Shown here: positions 7,718 through 18,600 of the stretch, in pieces | How positions within the stretch are numbered: position 1 is the first letter of the stretch | Layout of the letters: every line of letters starts with the position of its first letter | NCBI RefSeq assembly: GCF_000612585.1 | Contig: NZ_JFCA01000019.1 | Location: forward strand, 51,806 to 115,805 | DNA length: 64,000 nt | From: Pseudomonas sp. CHM02 | GTDB taxonomy: Bacteria > Pseudomonadota > Gammaproteobacteria > Pseudomonadales > Pseudomonadaceae | Reading direction: 5' to 3' | Translations under genes and position numbers: made by a program | The notes under the pieces: model-generated | Databases searched by the model: none | Seen by the model: the letters and a program-made list of their open reading frames with translations, nothing else | Told to the model about the DNA's origin: nothing

Positions 7718-9427
7718 TCATCGCTGACCGCTCGCTGCGAGCAATTCCTTCAAGATCGTCGCCGGGTCGGCCCGCTGTTGCTTGCGGTAGTTGCCGACAT
7801 GGCGAACGAACAGTGTTGCGCGCGTCACCAGGCTCTTGCCGAGCACCGGCTTGCGATCCAACTCTTCCTTGATCCGTTGAAACTGCGCCTGGATCACCGC
7901 ATCGGTGTAGCGCGTGCCGGTGGCCAGGTTGTCGATATAGATCGCCACCGCGCCATCGAGGGCGCTGCGACCATTGGTAATGGCCATGTCAAACAGCTGC
8001 GCGCTGGCCGCGTCCTTGTTGTCCAGGGCCTGCTGGCGGCTCTTCTGCAGGTTGGCCAGGCGGATGTTGTAGTTGGCGATGGTCTCGGCCACCAACGCGG
8101 CCGACTGGATCAGGTTGCCCGCCGCTTCTTCGCGTTGCTGGGCGATCAGCGAGACATTGCGCTTGAGCTCTTCGTTGACCAACCCCAGCTCGGCTTGCAG
8201 CTTGGGATCGATACTGGCGGCGATGATGCTGTCCAGGCGCTTGGTCGGGTCCTGAACGTCGTCGATAGCGTCGGTCAGCGACGCCAGGCGGCCCTCTTTC
8301 TGCCACTGGGCGAACAGCTCCTTGTAGCGCGAACGCGGTGCCGACAGCGCGCCAATCGCCACGCGGAAACCGGTGGTCTCGTTGCTTTGCTCGGTGCCGT
8401 CGGCGGCGAACAGCGGGTACTCGCGGCGCATGCCGGTGAACAGCGTGCCCTCGCCCTCGAGGTAATTGCCGCCCTTGACCACAAAGCCGCCATAGGTGCC
8501 CTGGCGGCGCCCGGCGTGCACCAGTTGAAAGGATTCCTGGACCATTTCCGCAGCGTTGCCGATCGCGTCGAACAGGCCGATCGGGTTGGGCAATTTGGTG
8601 CCGATGGGCATCAGGCGCGCAGCTTGGCCGGTGCCGCCGGCGACCTGGTTGAACACCGCGTAATCGCCGAGCGGGCCGTCGCTGTCACTGCCCTCGACGC
8701 GTCGGGGGAACAGGCGTCCTTCCAGGTCCTGGCGGCTTACCGCATGGCCACCGCGTGCGGCGAACTCCCACTCCACTTCGGTGGGCAGGCGCACAAAACC
8801 GAGGCCACCGTCATCCGCCGAAGAACCGCGACCACTGACCGGCAGCAGCTCACGGTGGTATTTCATCAACCAGGCGCTGTACACCGCCGAGAAGCGCTCG
8901 GCTTCGAAGCGCGACAGTTTGACCTTGGGCAAGCGCCCGGCCATGCCGGTCGGTGCATCGCATGCCGGCGCAGGTTCGCCACTGGCCAGCGACTGCGCCT
9001 GGGACATTACCTGGGCGTACTGGCGCGCGGTCACTTCGTACTTGCCGATGAAGTACAGCATCGGCTTGAGCGGGGTCTTGGCGTCGGTCTTCGGCATCAA
9101 CGGCGCGATGACTTTGCTCCAGTCCTTCGGCAGATCCTTGAGGGTGAACTGGCCGTTGATGAAATCGCGGCGGTAACCGGAAATAAACGACTGCTGGTAG
9201 CCCGCCTCGCCTTCGGCAAAAGGGTAGCCGAGGCTGATTTCGCGGTCGTCCAGGGTGCCTTGGGCCAGCACGTAGGCATAGCGGAACACCATGTTGCCTT
9301 CGCACGGCAGCGGCAGGCTGACGTCGCCCTCCAGCGGCTTGGGGTTGTCGAGCTTGTCACTTGCCTCATCGGCCCAGGCCATCGAGGCCAGGGTCAGCGC
9401 CACACAGGCGCCCAGTAACTTATACAT
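7718..9427 (-). CDS. tagR: T6SS activator TagR (FGE-sulfatase fold)
   Basis: This 569-residue protein has a signal peptide ending near SMAWA-DE and a formylglycine-generating-enzyme-like domain (about residues 110-400), shown by RLPTEVEWEFAARGG, GNAAEMVQESF and ETTGFRVAIG. A coiled region follows (about 430-540). TagR is periplasmic and is known to promote PpkA activation; the fold is probably used for binding, not catalysis. ATG 9427 has a clear AAGGA site; the longer ORF from 9511 has no leader. It overlaps tagS by 8 bp. Confidence 0.88.
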   Translation of the reverse strand: MYKLLGACVALTLASMAWADEASDKLDNPKPLEGDVSLPLPCEGNMVFRYAYVLAQGTLDDREISLGYPFAEGEAGYQQSFISGYRRDFINGQFTLKDLPKDWSKVIAPLMPKTDAKTPLKPMLYFIGKYEVTARQYAQVMSQAQSLASGEPAPACDAPTGMAGRLPKVKLSRFEAERFSAVYSAWLMKYHRELLPVSGRGSSADDGGLGFVRLPTEVEWEFAARGGHAVSRQDLEGRLFPRRVEGSDSDGPLGDYAVFNQVAGGTGQAARLMPIGTKLPNPIGLFDAIGNAAEMVQESFQLVHAGRRQGTYGGFVVKGGNYLEGEGTLFTGMRREYPLFAADGTEQSNETTGFRVAIGALSAPRSRYKELFAQWQKEGRLASLTDAIDDVQDPTKRLDSIIAASIDPKLQAELGLVNEELKRNVSLIAQQREEAAGNLIQSAALVAETIANYNIRLANLQKSRQQALDNKDAASAQLFDMAITNGRSALDGAVAIYIDNLATGTRYTDAVIQAQFQRIKEELDRKPVLGKSLVTRATLFVRHVGNYRKQQRADPATILKELLAASGQR

Positions 9428-10604
9428 CTCTGATTCCTTCAGAAGCCTGGATCCGCGCCACTCGCCAACCACCGCAAGCCGCCGCCACGGCGCTGACGCC
9501 GAGGACTGCAACCAGGGCCAGGCCGTAATGACGCGCCAGCAGGTGACTGGCGTGTTCGCCCGGCACCTGCACGAATAACTGATTCAACGCTGCCTCGGCC
9601 AGGCCATACAGCCCGGCACTGAGCACGGCAGCAAGCCCTGCGCTGTACAGCGCCTGCACCACCACGAACAACAGCAATCCGCCCGTGGAAAACCCCAGCA
9701 GACGCAGCACTGACAATTCCCGTCGCTTGCGCGCCACGGCGGCCAGGGCCCCGGCAAAGATCGCCGCAAACGCCCCGGTCAACGCCAGCCCGCAGATCAC
9801 CCAGAACACGATCGACAGGTTGCGGCTCAACGACTGCACCTGCGCGATGGTCTGTGCCTGGGTCGACACCAAAAAGTTCTGCCCCGCGAAGTACACCCGC
9901 AGCGGCTCGACGTCGGCGAGGTCGCGGGCATACAGGCGGAACGCCGGGTAGACCCGCTGCTCATTCGTCCCCACCGCCTCACCACTCCAACCCAACGCTG
10001 GCACTGCACGGCCGTCGCGGTAGTCTTCCGCCGCCTCCAGCAATTTCAGATCGGCGAACAAGCCATCACGGGCAAAGGCTTCCAACGGCAATACCGCCAG
10101 CACCTGCAAGCGTGTGCGCTGGGCTTCCACGCGCCCCGCCACTTGCCGTGCAAAGCCGGTTTCCAGCCAATCGCCTGGCCGCGCCGCAAGCTTCTCGGCG
10201 GCGGTGTGGCTCAGCACGATCTGGTCCAGGCCCTGTGGCACCGGCAGACCGGCCAGCAACGGATCACCCGACGCGGTCGGCAGCATCTCCAGGGCCAGCG
10301 AGCCCACCTGCGCCGTCGCCGCAATCTGTCGCGTACGCGGCAGCGCAAACGCCACATCGCTGCGCTGGCCGAGCTGCCCGATAAATGCGCTGCTGAATCG
10401 ACCACCGCCCAGCGGAATAATTTCACGGGTGGCGGGGTCGGTCTCCAAACGTTCGGTCAAACTGCTAACCAGTCCAAATTTCAGGCCGAATAACACCAGC
10501 AGCGGCGCGATCACCGCCACCAGCGCGAGCACCGAACAGGCGGACAGCCAGGCATCGTTGCGATAGTCCTGCCAGGCCAGCGACGCCACCAGGCCGATGC
10601 GCAT
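9420..10604 (-). CDS. tagS: T6SS-associated ABC transporter permease TagS
   Basis: This 394-residue inner-membrane protein has an N-terminal span (about residues 18-40), a large periplasmic domain, and three C-terminal spans (about 265-390), the FtsX/MacB-type permease layout. With TagT it forms an ABC complex acting upstream of PpkA in threonine phosphorylation of Fha. The start shares one base with the tagT stop (TGATG), which fixes ATG 10604 and argues for translational coupling. Confidence 0.87.
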   Translation of the reverse strand: MRIGLVASLAWQDYRNDAWLSACSVLALVAVIAPLLVLFGLKFGLVSSLTERLETDPATREIIPLGGGRFSSAFIGQLGQRSDVAFALPRTRQIAATAQVGSLALEMLPTASGDPLLAGLPVPQGLDQIVLSHTAAEKLAARPGDWLETGFARQVAGRVEAQRTRLQVLAVLPLEAFARDGLFADLKLLEAAEDYRDGRAVPALGWSGEAVGTNEQRVYPAFRLYARDLADVEPLRVYFAGQNFLVSTQAQTIAQVQSLSRNLSIVFWVICGLALTGAFAAIFAGALAAVARKRRELSVLRLLGFSTGGLLLFVVVQALYSAGLAAVLSAGLYGLAEAALNQLFVQVPGEHASHLLARHYGLALVAVLGVSAVAAACGGWRVARIQASEGIRDV

Positions 10605-11308
10605 CAGCACGCCTCCCCAAGGGTGGCGGTGACGCCGCCGTCGGTGTCGCGGCGGCAACTGATGCGCCGCACCTGCAAGCCACTGGCGCGGGCCAGGGGT
10701 TCGTCATGGGTGGCGATCACACAGGCCGCACGGTGTTCGCGGGCCTGGGCCAGCAATGCCTGCATCACACGCTCGGCATTCAAGGGGTCGAGGGACGCCG
10801 TCGGTTCGTCCGCCAGCACCAGTTGCGGTGCATGGGCCAGGGCGCGGGCACAGCTGACACGCTGGCGCTGGCCCACCGAGAGCGCCGCCGGCTTCTTGGC
10901 CAACTGGTCGCTGATCTCCAACTGCTCGGCCAGGCGCGCCACGCAGCCATCGTCCTTCAAGCCCAGCAGTTGCCGGGACAAGGCGATATTGCCGCGCACA
11001 TCGAGAAAGCCCAACAGGCCACCGGTTTGCAGCACATACCCCAGATGCTGGCTACGCAACGCGGCCAGCGCGGACTGCTGATCGCCGCGCCACAGCCCGG
11101 CGATGTCGTGCTGATGGAATTCGAACTGCCCGACCTGATCCGGCGCCAACACCAGCGCCAACAGATCCAGCAAGGTGCTCTTGCCGCAACCGCTGGGCCC
11201 GACAATCGCCAATTGCTCACCCGCACGCAGCGCCAACGCCGGGATCACCAGGCTATAGCGCTGGCTACCGACGCCCCGGCACTTGTGCACCGCGTTCAGG
11301 GTCAGCAT
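10604..11308 (-). CDS. tagT: T6SS-associated ABC transporter ATPase TagT
   Basis: This 234-residue ATPase has a Walker A at about residues 37-45 (GPSGCGKST), a signature LSVGQRQRVSCARAL, a Walker B LVLADEPTASLD and the switch histidine in IATHDE. It belongs to the LolD/MacB-type group and pairs with TagS. ATG 11308 overlaps the ppkA stop by one base (TGATG); a GTG one codon earlier is less likely. The order ppkA-tagT-tagS-tagR-tagQ is that of the P. aeruginosa H1 cluster read in reverse. Confidence 0.88.
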   Translation of the reverse strand: MLTLNAVHKCRGVGSQRYSLVIPALALRAGEQLAIVGPSGCGKSTLLDLLALVLAPDQVGQFEFHQHDIAGLWRGDQQSALAALRSQHLGYVLQTGGLLGFLDVRGNIALSRQLLGLKDDGCVARLAEQLEISDQLAKKPAALSVGQRQRVSCARALAHAPQLVLADEPTASLDPLNAERVMQALLAQAREHRAACVIATHDEPLARASGLQVRRISCRRDTDGGVTATLGEAC

Positions 11309-14283
11309 CACGGCAACGTCGACAACGGCACGCGGTACAACGCGTCGCCCGGCTCGGCATCGCCGAAACGGACCCAGTTGGCCACGTCATTGTGGAAGGT
11401 TTCGTAGAGGCGGATCTTCGAATCCAGCTCGTCGATAAAGTCTTCCTGCTCGGCCACGCTCAACGACAACCACAGGTCCTGTGTCATGTTCAGCGACTTG
11501 CTGCGATACGGCAGGCCTTCCAGGTATTCGCCGAGGATGCCGCCATCGGCCAGGTTGCCGCCCTTGCGCAGGGCCTGCGGGTCGCGGCTCATGTAGGCCG
11601 ACGCGCTGGCGATTTCCTGGAAGAAGTCCTTGGGCGAAGTCTGGGTCTTGCGTGCCGCGTCGACGATCAGTTTCAGCGATTGCTGTAGATCGTTGAGCTG
11701 CAGCTTGGTCAGCATCACGCACACCTGGAACGCCGGCAGCGCCGGGTTGGTCAAGTCGCGGTCGGCAGTCCAGGCGCTGACCAGTTGCGGCGCCTGGCTC
11801 GCGGTTTTGCGACCGAGGAAATCCATGTGCATGGCATAGCCGACGGCTGCGGATTTATCCGCCAGGCTCGGTGCACTGTTCAGCAACGGCACCGGCTGCG
11901 GCGTGTTGCTGCGCACCTGGTGCACGAGGTTGGCGAACACCGTGCCGATCTCATCCACTCGTTCGCCGAGCTTGCGTACATCCCCACCGGGCACCGCCGT
12001 GTACAGGTCGCCGATCTGCGGGTTGGCGTCGGCAGTCAGGATGCGGTACTGGCTCTCGGCACCGGCATGGGTTTTCTTGCCGGCGTCGGTGCGCAGGTGC
12101 AGGGCGTAGATCTTGATCTGCTTGCCCAGCGCGGCCTGGCGTACTTCGGCTTCGTTCATCTGGGTGGCGGCAAACGGGTCGTTCTTGCGCAGCGCGCCGG
12201 CGTCGGTGACCAGCAGGATGATGCGCCCGCCGTAGCCGGACCAATCCATGCCATCCACCGCCTGCATCACCCCGGCGAACGCGTCTTCGTTGAAGGAATG
12301 GCTGGACACGGTGGACGCCTTGACCTGGCGCGCCATGTCGAGAAACCGCTGCGGGTCACGGCCCTGGTCGAGGGTGATCAAGGTCTTGGCCACGTATTCC
12401 AGGTCGGGGGTTTTCTTGATGCTGCTGCGAAACCCCACCATGCCGAAGCTGACACTGTCCAACTCGCCGCGCTCGGCAATCCGTGTTTGCAGTTCGTGCA
12501 CCACGTCGCGTACCTGGTCGATATACGGCTGCATCGACACGGTGGTGTCCACCACCAACACCACGGCCGTGCGGAAGGCGTCGGCGTTGGCAGTGATCAC
12601 CGGCGTCGAGGGCTTGGCGACCGCGCTGCTGCCAGGGTCGATGGACGCCACATTGAGCAACTGCACCGGCTGGCCGTTTTCGTCGAAGCTCTCTTTGGAA
12701 TCGAAGATCGGCAGCAGGTAGAACTGATTCTGCGGCACCGCGCTGGCGCTCGGTTCCAGGGCCAGGATCTGGGTGTTGTCTTCGCTGTTTTTCTGCGCCT
12801 TGGCCAGGACGCCTTTGGCGGCAGCCGGGTCGGCCAGCAGTTTTTCCACTTCGCCGGATTGGCGCAGGAACATCACCGGCGCCCGGCCCGAGCGCTCGGT
12901 GAATTTGAGCACCAGGCTCTGTTTCCAGTCGCTGACTTGCGACGCAGGCAACCAACCGTCGCTGCGCCCATCGGTGGCGGCACCCACACGCACCCACGGG
13001 CTGCCGTCGACGTCCTTGCGCTGGTAAACGTAGAGCACCGAGAACGCCGGCAGGGCTTTGCCCGGCGCACTGCCGGCCTCGCTCGACAGCTTGGCGCCCG
13101 GCTTGCTCAGGACGCGCTGGAACAGGGTCTTCTTGCCCGCCATCAGCAACGGACGCTGGCCGCCATCGACGTCGGGCGCAGGCGGCGCCACTGTAGGCAC
13201 CACCGCAACCGGCGGCTTGGCAACAGGCTCATCGCTGCCACTCAACCACCAGTAACTGGCACCACCGATAGCCAAGGCAACCGCCACCGCAACCGCCGCC
13301 AGCGCCAACACCGGGCCACGGCGCTGTTCGGAGACGGCGTTGTGTTGCGTCGGTGTCACCACGGGCTGGCGCACGACAGGTTGCGGCTGCGGCTTATCGG
13401 TCGGAATATCGATGGAGACCGGGGTCATGCCCGCCAGGTCGAAGCTCAGCGGGATAGGCAGCGGCCGCACCAGGGTGGCCTCCGGCGACTCTGCCGGCAG
13501 GTTATCCAGCGCCGCCAGCAACGCCGCCGCGTCCGGGAAACGTTCCGCCGGGTCCTTGGCCAACAGCTTGCGCAGCACCTCCTGATAACGGCCGTGGTGC
13601 ACCGGCAGTTCCGGCAACGGCTCGGTCAGGTGCGCCAGCGCCGTGGACAGCGCATCGGTGCCGCTATACGGCAGTTTGCCGACGAGAATTTCATACAGCA
13701 CCACGCCCAACGCATACAGGTCGGCACGACCATCAATCTCCTGGCCCCGCGCCTGCTCCGGGCTCATGTAGCTCGGCGTGCCCACGGCAAACCCGGCCTG
13801 GGTGAACTGGGTGCGATCATCCAGCGACTTGGCAATACCGAAGTCGGACAGTACCGCCGTGCCATCGGCGCGAAACAGAATGTTCGCCGGTTTCACATCG
13901 CGGTGCACCAGCCCTTGGGCATGGGCATAACCGAGCGCCGAGGCGATCTGGCGGATCAGCGTCACGCCCTGCTCCGGCGTCAGCCCGGCAGCGATGCGCT
14001 CCTTGAGCGTGCCGTTGGGCAGGTATTCCATGGCCATGTAGTACAGCTCACCGACGTTGCCGATGTCATGGATAGTCACCGTGTGCGGATGCGACAAGCG
14101 CGCCAGGGTCTTGCCCTCGCGCAGGAAGCGCTCGCAAAAACTCGGGTCGGCCGCCAGCGCCGCCGCCATCACCTTCAATGCCACCTTGCGCTCCAGCGAG
14201 CGCTGGGTCGCCAGGTACACGCTGGCCATGGCGCCTTCGCCGATCTCGCCTTCGATGTCATAGCCGGGGATGACGATGTTCAT
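11308..14283 (-). CDS. ppkA: T6SS serine/threonine kinase PpkA
   Basis: This 991-residue transmembrane kinase phosphorylates Fha and so switches the T6SS on. The N-terminal Hanks-type kinase has a glycine loop (about residues 13-21), Lys37, the catalytic HRDVKPAN (Asp129, Asn134) and DFG at 147-149. A membrane span lies at about 322-346. The periplasmic part contains a von Willebrand A domain starting near residue 570 with the MIDAS-type DTTVS. All catalytic residues are present, so it should be active. It overlaps pppA by 4 bp (ATGA) and tagT by 1 bp. Confidence 0.95.
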   Translation of the reverse strand: MNIVIPGYDIEGEIGEGAMASVYLATQRSLERKVALKVMAAALAADPSFCERFLREGKTLARLSHPHTVTIHDIGNVGELYYMAMEYLPNGTLKERIAAGLTPEQGVTLIRQIASALGYAHAQGLVHRDVKPANILFRADGTAVLSDFGIAKSLDDRTQFTQAGFAVGTPSYMSPEQARGQEIDGRADLYALGVVLYEILVGKLPYSGTDALSTALAHLTEPLPELPVHHGRYQEVLRKLLAKDPAERFPDAAALLAALDNLPAESPEATLVRPLPIPLSFDLAGMTPVSIDIPTDKPQPQPVVRQPVVTPTQHNAVSEQRRGPVLALAAVAVAVALAIGGASYWWLSGSDEPVAKPPVAVVPTVAPPAPDVDGGQRPLLMAGKKTLFQRVLSKPGAKLSSEAGSAPGKALPAFSVLYVYQRKDVDGSPWVRVGAATDGRSDGWLPASQVSDWKQSLVLKFTERSGRAPVMFLRQSGEVEKLLADPAAAKGVLAKAQKNSEDNTQILALEPSASAVPQNQFYLLPIFDSKESFDENGQPVQLLNVASIDPGSSAVAKPSTPVITANADAFRTAVVLVVDTTVSMQPYIDQVRDVVHELQTRIAERGELDSVSFGMVGFRSSIKKTPDLEYVAKTLITLDQGRDPQRFLDMARQVKASTVSSHSFNEDAFAGVMQAVDGMDWSGYGGRIILLVTDAGALRKNDPFAATQMNEAEVRQAALGKQIKIYALHLRTDAGKKTHAGAESQYRILTADANPQIGDLYTAVPGGDVRKLGERVDEIGTVFANLVHQVRSNTPQPVPLLNSAPSLADKSAAVGYAMHMDFLGRKTASQAPQLVSAWTADRDLTNPALPAFQVCVMLTKLQLNDLQQSLKLIVDAARKTQTSPKDFFQEIASASAYMSRDPQALRKGGNLADGGILGEYLEGLPYRSKSLNMTQDLWLSLSVAEQEDFIDELDSKIRLYETFHNDVANWVRFGDAEPGDALYRVPLSTLP

Positions 14284-14999
14284 GGCGATACCTTCACGAC
14301 GATGGCGGTGATGTTGTCCGGCGCGCCCCGGTTGAGCCCCAGGTGCACCAGGCTGCGCACGATTTCATCGGGCGCGTCGTGGCTGAGGACTTCGCGGATC
14401 TCATGGTCTTCGACGGTCTTGTTCAGGCCGTCGCTGCACAGCAGGTAGCTGTCACCGGGGGCGATCAGCAGGTCGACCACCGCCAGGTCCAAGTGGGCTT
14501 CCACGCCAATGGCGCGGGTGACGATATTGGCGCGCGGATGCGTGCGGGCGTCGGCTTCGCTGAGCAGGCCGCTGTCTTGCAGGTCTTGCACGTAGCTGTG
14601 GTCACGGGAGATACCTTCGAGCACGCCGTCACGCAGGCGGTACAAGCGACTGTCGCCGGCCCACAGGCACACGCCGCGCAGGCCACGGGCGGCCAACAGC
14701 ACCACGGTGCTGCCCATCATGGTCACGCCACGGTGGGCGGTTTCTTCGCGCACGGCCGTGTTGATGCGCAGCAGGTCGTTGCGCAGCGCCGCCGTGTATT
14801 CATCCAGCGAGCGACCCACCGGCACGCTGCGCAGGCTGTCGACGATCAGGCTGCTCACGTAGTCCCCCGCCGCATGCCCGCCCATGCCGTCGGCCACTAC
14901 CCACAGGCGATTTTCCTGCAGGTCCAGGCAGGCGTCTTCGTTGACCTGGCGGACCATGCCCACATGGCTTTTGCTCGCGGATTTGTACGTCGACCCCAT
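14280..14999 (-). CDS. pppA: T6SS PP2C-type phosphatase PppA
   Basis: This 239-residue cytoplasmic phosphatase opposes PpkA by dephosphorylating Fha. PP2C metal-binding motifs are intact: RQVNEDA (residues 17-23), ADGMGGH around Asp37, LLCSDGLNK, and the C-terminal GAPDNITAIVV. The length is typical for the stand-alone T6SS family. The start directly abuts the tagF stop and its own stop overlaps the ppkA start. Confidence 0.95.
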   Translation of the reverse strand: MGSTYKSASKSHVGMVRQVNEDACLDLQENRLWVVADGMGGHAAGDYVSSLIVDSLRSVPVGRSLDEYTAALRNDLLRINTAVREETAHRGVTMMGSTVVLLAARGLRGVCLWAGDSRLYRLRDGVLEGISRDHSYVQDLQDSGLLSEADARTHPRANIVTRAIGVEAHLDLAVVDLLIAPGDSYLLCSDGLNKTVEDHEIREVLSHDAPDEIVRSLVHLGLNRGAPDNITAIVVKVSP

Positions 15000-15653
15000 C
15001 TACACCACACCTTCTTGTCCGAGCAAAAACTGCGCAAAATCGCGGGTGGCAGGCAGGCCCTGACACCGCAACAAACCAGGGGAAATACGGTGTGAACCAC
15101 GGCCCCACCAGAGGCTCGCGCCGTCGCAGGCCTGTTCGGCGAGGGCGGTCATGCGCTGGTGCGGCGCGGTGGCGGCCACCCGTTGCAGGCCGGCGAAACG
15201 GCTGTCTACCGCGCGCGGCTCAGTCGCCGGGAAGCCCAGGCCATCGAGGCCTGCATTGAAGCCTTCGAAGGTGGCACCGGCATCCAGGGTGCTGAGCAAC
15301 AGTGCTTCGGCCTGCTCGAACCAAGTGTCCGACCCGCCCACCAGGGAGGCAGGATTGGTGTCGTGATCAAGCAACGCCACCACCGCCAGCGGGAAGTAGC
15401 GCCCCACCCTATCGATGCTCGGCATCACCACGCCTGCCGCCGCGTCCGGCCCGCACACGCCCGGCGCCAGCACAAAGCGCCACAGCGGGCTGACCAGGTA
15501 GGTGTTGAGCCAGTCGCCGCCGAGGCTGTTCTGACTGGCGAGCAAACCCGCCGCCAGCCAGCTGTCCCACGGACCAATGAAACTCTGGGGCAAGGCGCGG
15601 CTGACAAAGTCACCGCGGCTGGCCAACTTGCCGTAGAAGCCCAGGGTCGTCAT
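15000..15653 (-). CDS. tagF: T6SS post-translational repressor TagF
   Basis: This 217-residue protein begins GFYGKLASRGDFVSRALP, the hallmark of the TagF/ImpM family (DUF2094). In P. aeruginosa TagF represses the H1-T6SS independently of the kinase pathway. It overlaps tssM by 4 bp (ATGA) and runs straight into pppA. Some species fuse TagF to PppA; here they are separate. Confidence 0.9.
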   Translation of the reverse strand: MTTLGFYGKLASRGDFVSRALPQSFIGPWDSWLAAGLLASQNSLGGDWLNTYLVSPLWRFVLAPGVCGPDAAAGVVMPSIDRVGRYFPLAVVALLDHDTNPASLVGGSDTWFEQAEALLLSTLDAGATFEGFNAGLDGLGFPATEPRAVDSRFAGLQRVAATAPHQRMTALAEQACDGASLWWGRGSHRISPGLLRCQGLPATRDFAQFLLGQEGVV

Positions 15654-18600
15654 AGCCGCTCCGGCAGGCTGAAGCCGCTGAGCACGCGGCTCTTGAACGG
15701 GTTGAAGGCGCTGTTGGCACGCAGCTCGTAGGCGATGCTCGCACCGTCGACGCGCAGGCGCAGGTTGAAACGGTCCGGCGAATTACCAGCGGTGAGGTCC
15801 GACTGTTCCAGCAAGCGGAACCAGGCCCACGGCCCGTCCAGGGTCACACCCGAACGGCCACTGGCCGACGGCGGCATGATGGAGATACGCACCACGCCAA
15901 TGCTGCCAGGGTTCGGCCACTGCATTGCCACCGGGCGGCTGGGGCCGTGGTCGTAGCTCAATTGCTGGCCGTCCAGGTCCAGCAGGAACTGGGTGATGGT
16001 CGGGTCCATCGACACCGGCTTGAGTTCGAACCGCACAATCGGCTGGGTGCCCCCCGCTCTAAAGAACGCGTCACGAATAGCCGCGGCACGCTGGAAGGTC
16101 TGCAGCACGCCCGGTGCAATCCCGAGCTTCTGCGCGGCACCCGGCTGCCAGCGCCAGGTCTGCGCGGAGGTGTCCACGTAAGGTTGCAGGTATTTGCGGA
16201 AGTAGTTGTCCATCACCCCGCCCACGCCGAAGAACTGACCGAAGTCATCCAGGGTGGCATCCCGCGCGCTGCCCGGCGACATCGGGTAACGCCCGGCCAG
16301 CGACTGGCGATACACGTTGACCACTTCGCTGACCCACGCCGCGTTCAACTGGTTACGCACGCCGCCCATCATGCTGTTGGTGGTGGAATTGACCACCGAC
16401 TTGACCATGCCCTGCACCAACGGTGGCTGACGCTCGGCATTCAGGCTGACCCGCGTGGCCGCAGCCGCCGCCTGGTTCTTCGCCTCACCGAGCAACGCGT
16501 CGCCGCTCGCGCCGACCATGGCGCTGACCTGCACATACAGCGCGTTCATGTCGGTGAGCAGGCCATCGATGGCCGCCGGCTCGCCTTCGTTCTTGCTGAC
16601 AATGCCGTTGAGTTCGGCAAAGTGCGCGGTTACCGGATCGTCCGCCGCAGCGGGCGCATTCGCGGTCGGTTGTTCCTGGCCGAGCAGGCTGCCCAGGCGC
16701 TCCTTGAGCTTGTCGACGCCACCTTCTACCGGCACGCCTTTGGCGGCCAGTTGGCGTTCTTCGGCTTGCAGGTCGGTTTCCTTGGCCACCGCCACCAGCA
16801 GTTTTTTCAGCGGTGAGGTCGGGCCGGAAATCACCCGCAGTACGTCGGCCGCCTGGGCCACGCTGGTGATCGGCACGAAGTCGATGTCCGCCAGCAAAGC
16901 ATCCCACTGGCGCTGGTAATCCTGAAAGTACAGACGGCGCACATCGGCAGCCAGGCTCACCACGTTCTGCTGGTCGGCCTGCGCCTGGCCCAGCACCCAT
17001 TGCTCTTCAGCGAGGGTGCCGGTCTGGTTCAGGCTGCTCAGCAGGAATGCCTGGCGATAGCCCTTGGCGGTGAAGAACCCACTCAGCGGCTCGCCCAGCG
17101 GCTTGCCACTCTTGCGGCTGAACACCAGCGCGGCGTCACGACCGGCGGCTTCGTTGATGCGGAAGTCCGGGATGCCTTCGGGCAGTTTCTGGCGCTTGAC
17201 CCGGTCATACACACGCTGGGCCACCGGCAGTTGTTGCAACTGACGGCGCAGGTCATCGATCAAGCGCGGGTCGAGGCGTGCATTCGGCGGATGGCGCTCG
17301 AACAACGACTGCAAGTGCCCGGCCAGTGCCTGGCGCTGATCGGCCGGCAGGTCGCGTGGCAGGTTGCGGTCCCAGTCGAGAGCGATCCAGGCCTTGATGA
17401 AGTCCGGGTCGTAATGCTCGGTATCCGCCAGCATCAAGTAAGCCTTGAGGCCTTCGTAGAGGAAGTCGGAATTGCCGCCGCCGTGCAGTTGCTCTTCAAT
17501 GCGCGTCACCAGGCGTGGCGCGAACACCGCGATCAACAGCTTGCGGTAGACACTCGCCGACTCGGCTTCGAGCATGTCGCCCTGGTACAGCCCCAGGCCC
17601 TCGGACCAGCTCGGCGAGTCGCCCGCCAGGTTCTTCACGGCGTTGAGCAACGGCAATACGGCGAGGACTTCACGCTGCGCCGGGCTCAGGTTCTGCACAG
17701 TCTGGCCCAGCGGCGCGACCTTCTGGTCGACCTGGGCGATATACGCCTGGTTGGCACGGTAACTCACCCACCATAGGCCGCTGACCACCACGACCAGCGC
17801 CACGGTGGCGGCCAGCACCCCGCGCGCAATCCACTTGCGTCGACGCTCGACCTTCGGGTTCACACCGACCAGGCCGCGCTCGGCAAAGGCCACCGCAGTG
17901 AAAAGTTTTTCGATGAAGTAACTGCGCCCGGTGCCGCTCTGGCGCGCCAGGTGCTGGCGGTCCAGGTTCATGCTCTGGGCCATCGCACCGATCAGGCGGT
18001 CGATCGGGCTGCCTTCCTGGGTGCCGCTGGTGAAATACACACCGCGCAGCAACACGCGCTCTTCAAAGGCATTGGGCTTGAACACGCCTTCGAGGAAGCT
18101 TTGCAGGCAATCCTTCAACGCGCCGAACTGCTGTGGGAAGCCGTAGATCAGGTCGCGCCGCGCCGGGTCGCGTTCCTGTTGCAGGCGTTCCACCAGGCGT
18201 TCGTTGAGACGCTGTTCCAGGCCGGCGAACTCACTTTGCAGGTGCGCCAGCGGGCTGTCGCTGTTCTTGCCGTCGTCCAGGGTAAAGGTCATGCCCCACA
18301 CCTGGGCGCGCTCTTCCTTGCTCAGGTTGTCGAAGAACTCCATGAAGCCCGGCACCAGGTCGAGCTTGGTCAGCATCAGGTAGATCGGGAAGCGCACGCC
18401 CAGTTGGGTGTACAGCTCCTGGATACGCAGGCGGATGGCCGCGGCATGGGCGGCGCGCTCGGCGTCGGTGCCCAGCAACAGGTCCGACAGGCTGATGGCG
18501 ATAAAAGCGCCATCGATCGGGCGGCGCGAGCGCTGCTTTTTCAGCAGGTCGAGGAAGCCCAGCCACGCGGCTTTATCCACCGTGGAGTTGCTGTCCTGGG

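Noticed and set aside
7778..9418. A 546-codon plus-strand frame opposite tagR
   Set aside because: It is a mirror frame of TagR with no family resemblance.
11785..14448. An 887-codon open frame on the plus strand opposite ppkA
   Set aside because: It is antisense to a clear PpkA kinase and its translation is rich in Arg, Gln, His and Val without any domain; high-GC codon bias creates such mirror frames.
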